Source of the DNA: Deltaproteobacteria bacterium
GTDB taxonomy: Bacteria; Desulfobacterota; Dissulfuribacteria; Dissulfuribacterales; JALVPX01
Direction: 5' to 3'
DNA length: 7,085 bases
Assembly (NCBI GenBank): GCA_027031565.1
Contig: JALVPX010000172.1
Span: 24,775-31,859, forward strand
This document shows, in pieces, positions 6,060-7,085 of this stretch. A program made the translations under genes and the position numbers. The notes below the pieces were generated by a model that worked only from the letters and a program-made list of their open reading frames with translations, was not told the origin of the DNA and made no database searches. The stretch's first letter is position 1; each line of letters begins with the position of its first letter.

Positions 6060-6779
6060 ATGATAAGGTATTTGTCTATTGCAGCAACCATTGTTTTGGC
6101 TTTGCTTTTCATGGTTTCTCCGTTGCAGGCAAAGGCGAAACCAACCATTGCGGTAGCCGAGTTTAAGAACCAGTCCGGAGCTGCATGGTGGAGAGGCGGT
6201 ATGGGATGGGAGATAGCCGGAATGGTAACAAATGAATTGGCAAGCACCGGCCATTTCAGGGTGGTCGAGCGCAATAAACTGCAGCATGTGTTGAGGGAGC
6301 AGGACCTTGCTGCCAGCGGGCGTATTAGGCGCAGTACAGCAGCCAGGATGGGGCAGCTGACAGGCGCTAAATATCTTGTGCTTGGAACCGTTACATCCTA
6401 TGAAGAGGCCACCGAGGGCACTGATGCAGGATTTTCATTCAAAGGCATTTCCATCGGCGGGAAAAAGAAAAACGCCTATGTGGCAGTGGATTTGCGGGTA
6501 GTGGATTCCACAACTGGCGAGATTGTGGCAGCCAGGACCATAGAGGCCAAGGCCAAAAGCGGCGGGCTCAGGCTGGGCCTGCACAAGTGGGGATTCGGCG
6601 GCCGTTTTGGCAAATTTTCGAAGACGCCGGCGGGAAAGGCCGTCCGAGCGTGTGTAATGCACATTGTTGACTACCTTGACTGCGTTCTAGTGAAGAAAGG
6701 AAACTGCCTTGCAGAATTTGAGGCAGCAGAGCAGCGCAGAAAGGCAAAGACCAAGGGTTCCATAGAACTTGATGAGTGA
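6060..6779 (+). CDS. Exported CsgG-domain protein, no lipid anchor
   Basis: The protein (239 residues) begins with a typical Sec signal peptide: MIRYLS, a hydrophobic run to about 20, and SPLQA as a likely cleavage site after residue 24. The mature part matches the CsgG family: PTIAVAEFKNQSG (28-40), IAGMVTNELASTGHFRVVERNKL (52-74), a helix of Gln/Leu/Glu character, and GAKYLVLGTVTSYEE (102-116), then a beta-rich VAVDLRVVDSTTGEIVAART (141-160). CsgG of E. coli is a lipoprotein that forms the outer-membrane channel for curli. Here no lipobox Cys is present, so it is predicted to be periplasmic or secreted. The C-terminal part has Cys198, Cys208 and Cys216, which could form a disulfide, and a charged tail. 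No csgA/B/E/F neighbours are present. The ribosome site AGGAGGG (6046-6052) sits seven bases before the ATG. Family is likely; specific function unknown. Confidence 0.8.
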   Translation: MIRYLSIAATIVLALLFMVSPLQAKAKPTIAVAEFKNQSGAAWWRGGMGWEIAGMVTNELASTGHFRVVERNKLQHVLREQDLAASGRIRRSTAARMGQLTGAKYLVLGTVTSYEEATEGTDAGFSFKGISIGGKKKNAYVAVDLRVVDSTTGEIVAARTIEAKAKSGGLRLGLHKWGFGGRFGKFSKTPAGKAVRACVMHIVDYLDCVLVKKGNCLAEFEAAEQRRKAKTKGSIELDE

Positions 6780-6808
6780 TCGATCTTTTTAAAAAGCGGC
6801 TAAAAGCT

Positions 6809-6837
6809 AAAAGGCCTGGAGCGTGTCCAGGCCTTTT
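6809..6837 (+). terminator. Strong intrinsic terminator after the CsgG-like gene
   Basis: AAAAGGCCTGGA (6809-6820) and TCCAGGCCTTTT (6826-6837) form a perfect 12-bp stem with a five-base GCGTG loop. It starts 30 bases after the stop codon. The A-rich left and T-rich right arms make it work in either direction, so it could also end a minus-strand transcript entering from the right. Confidence 0.88.
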
Positions 6838-6884
6838 GCCATTTTTGCCATTTGGTTCCGCATAAAGCTCAAAAGATCATTCTT

Positions 6885-7026
6885 TGAGACTTCTGAAAAA
6901 CTGCCTCTTTTGCCCAATAGCTGCGCTATTGTCGCGAAAAATGCTCACATACCCCAAGTATGCTGCGCTTTTTTCGCTCCTTAGGCCTTGCTCTTGAACA
7001 AAATAGTTGTTTTTGCAGAGGTCTCA
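6885..7026. repeat. 142-bp palindromic intergenic element
   Basis: The ends are TGAGAC (6885-6890) and GTCTCA (7021-7026), followed inward by TCTG/CAGA and AAAAAC (6896-6901)/GTTTTT (7009-7014). In the middle, GCGAAAAA (6934-6941) faces TTTTTTCGC (6969-6977), and CATAC (6948-6952) pairs with GTATG (6958-6962) around a CCCAA loop. All arms share one centre near 6955, so the unit is one imperfect long hairpin. A side hairpin, CAATAGC-TGC-GCTATTG (6915-6931), lies in the left arm only. It has no coding capacity. From memory, similar sequences are scattered in intergenic DNA of Desulfobacterota; this was not searched. It could be a REP-like or MITE-like element. Confidence 0.7.
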
Positions 7027-7085
7027 TTCCTTGTGAATGATGAGGGGCTGGCCCCGTTCAAGAAGGCCTTTTCTGGCCTTCATAT
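7025..7085. other. Run of short hairpins at the window end
   Basis: Three small inverted repeats follow one another: CATTC-CTTGT-GAATG (7025-7039), GGGGC-TG-GCCCC (7044-7055) and AAGGCC-TTTTCT-GGCCTT (7063-7080). The first overlaps the end of the 142-bp palindrome by two bases. The last could be a terminator for a gene beyond the right edge, read on the minus strand. No coding sequence is visible. Confidence 0.45.

Noticed and set aside
6838..6855. Two TTTTGCCATTT-like repeats after the terminator, checked as the start of a CRISPR or tandem array
   Set aside because: Only two short copies without regular spacers; no CRISPR array is present anywhere in the window.

Overview
The window is a stretch of bacterial chromosome of about 48-50 % GC by sampled rows, except for a roughly 79 % GC left edge. 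Gene content, strong Shine-Dalgarno sites and a long palindromic repeat at the right end suggest an anaerobic or microaerophilic Gram-negative bacterium. Desulfobacterota (the former Deltaproteobacteria) is my best guess. This is inference from gene style and memory, not a search.

Layout. Bases 1-181 are GC-rich, carry no convincing gene, and contain a perfect 12-bp hairpin just past the end of enolase. Enolase (eno) occupies 182-1450 on the minus strand. An AT-rich divergent promoter region (1451-1581) with nested inverted repeats separates it from a plus-strand operon of three genes. These are a 68-residue CooT-family metal-binding protein (1582-1788), a cytochrome bd oxidase subunit I-like membrane protein with an added C-terminal c-type haem domain (1789-3141), and a second membrane protein that looks like a divergent paralogue of the first (3154-4380). 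A 225-bp structured gap with two perfect-stem hairpins follows. Then come threonine synthase (thrC, 4606-6006) and an exported CsgG-domain protein (6060-6779), which ends in a strong intrinsic terminator (6809-6837). The last 200 bases hold a ~142-bp palindromic element (6885-7026) and a run of small hairpins, with no gene.

How the genes work together. eno (glycolysis/gluconeogenesis) and thrC (threonine biosynthesis) are housekeeping genes that look unrelated to the operon between them. The unusual part is the operon. The first membrane subunit keeps the residues expected at the oxygen-reducing high-spin haem site of cytochrome bd (His23, Glu104, Glu306, Arg309). It lacks the long quinol-binding loop, has Arg where the low-spin haem b558 His should be, and gains a CGNCH haem c motif with a Met-Pro-Pro-Phe axial-ligand segment. 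The partner keeps the first His and the RExxR motif but not the acidic residues. I read this as a two-paralogue bd-superfamily reductase that takes electrons through haem c, possibly from a periplasmic cytochrome rather than directly from quinol. A CooT-like nickel-binding protein is translated immediately upstream with zero spacing, which is an unexpected link between metal handling and an oxygen (or similar) reductase.
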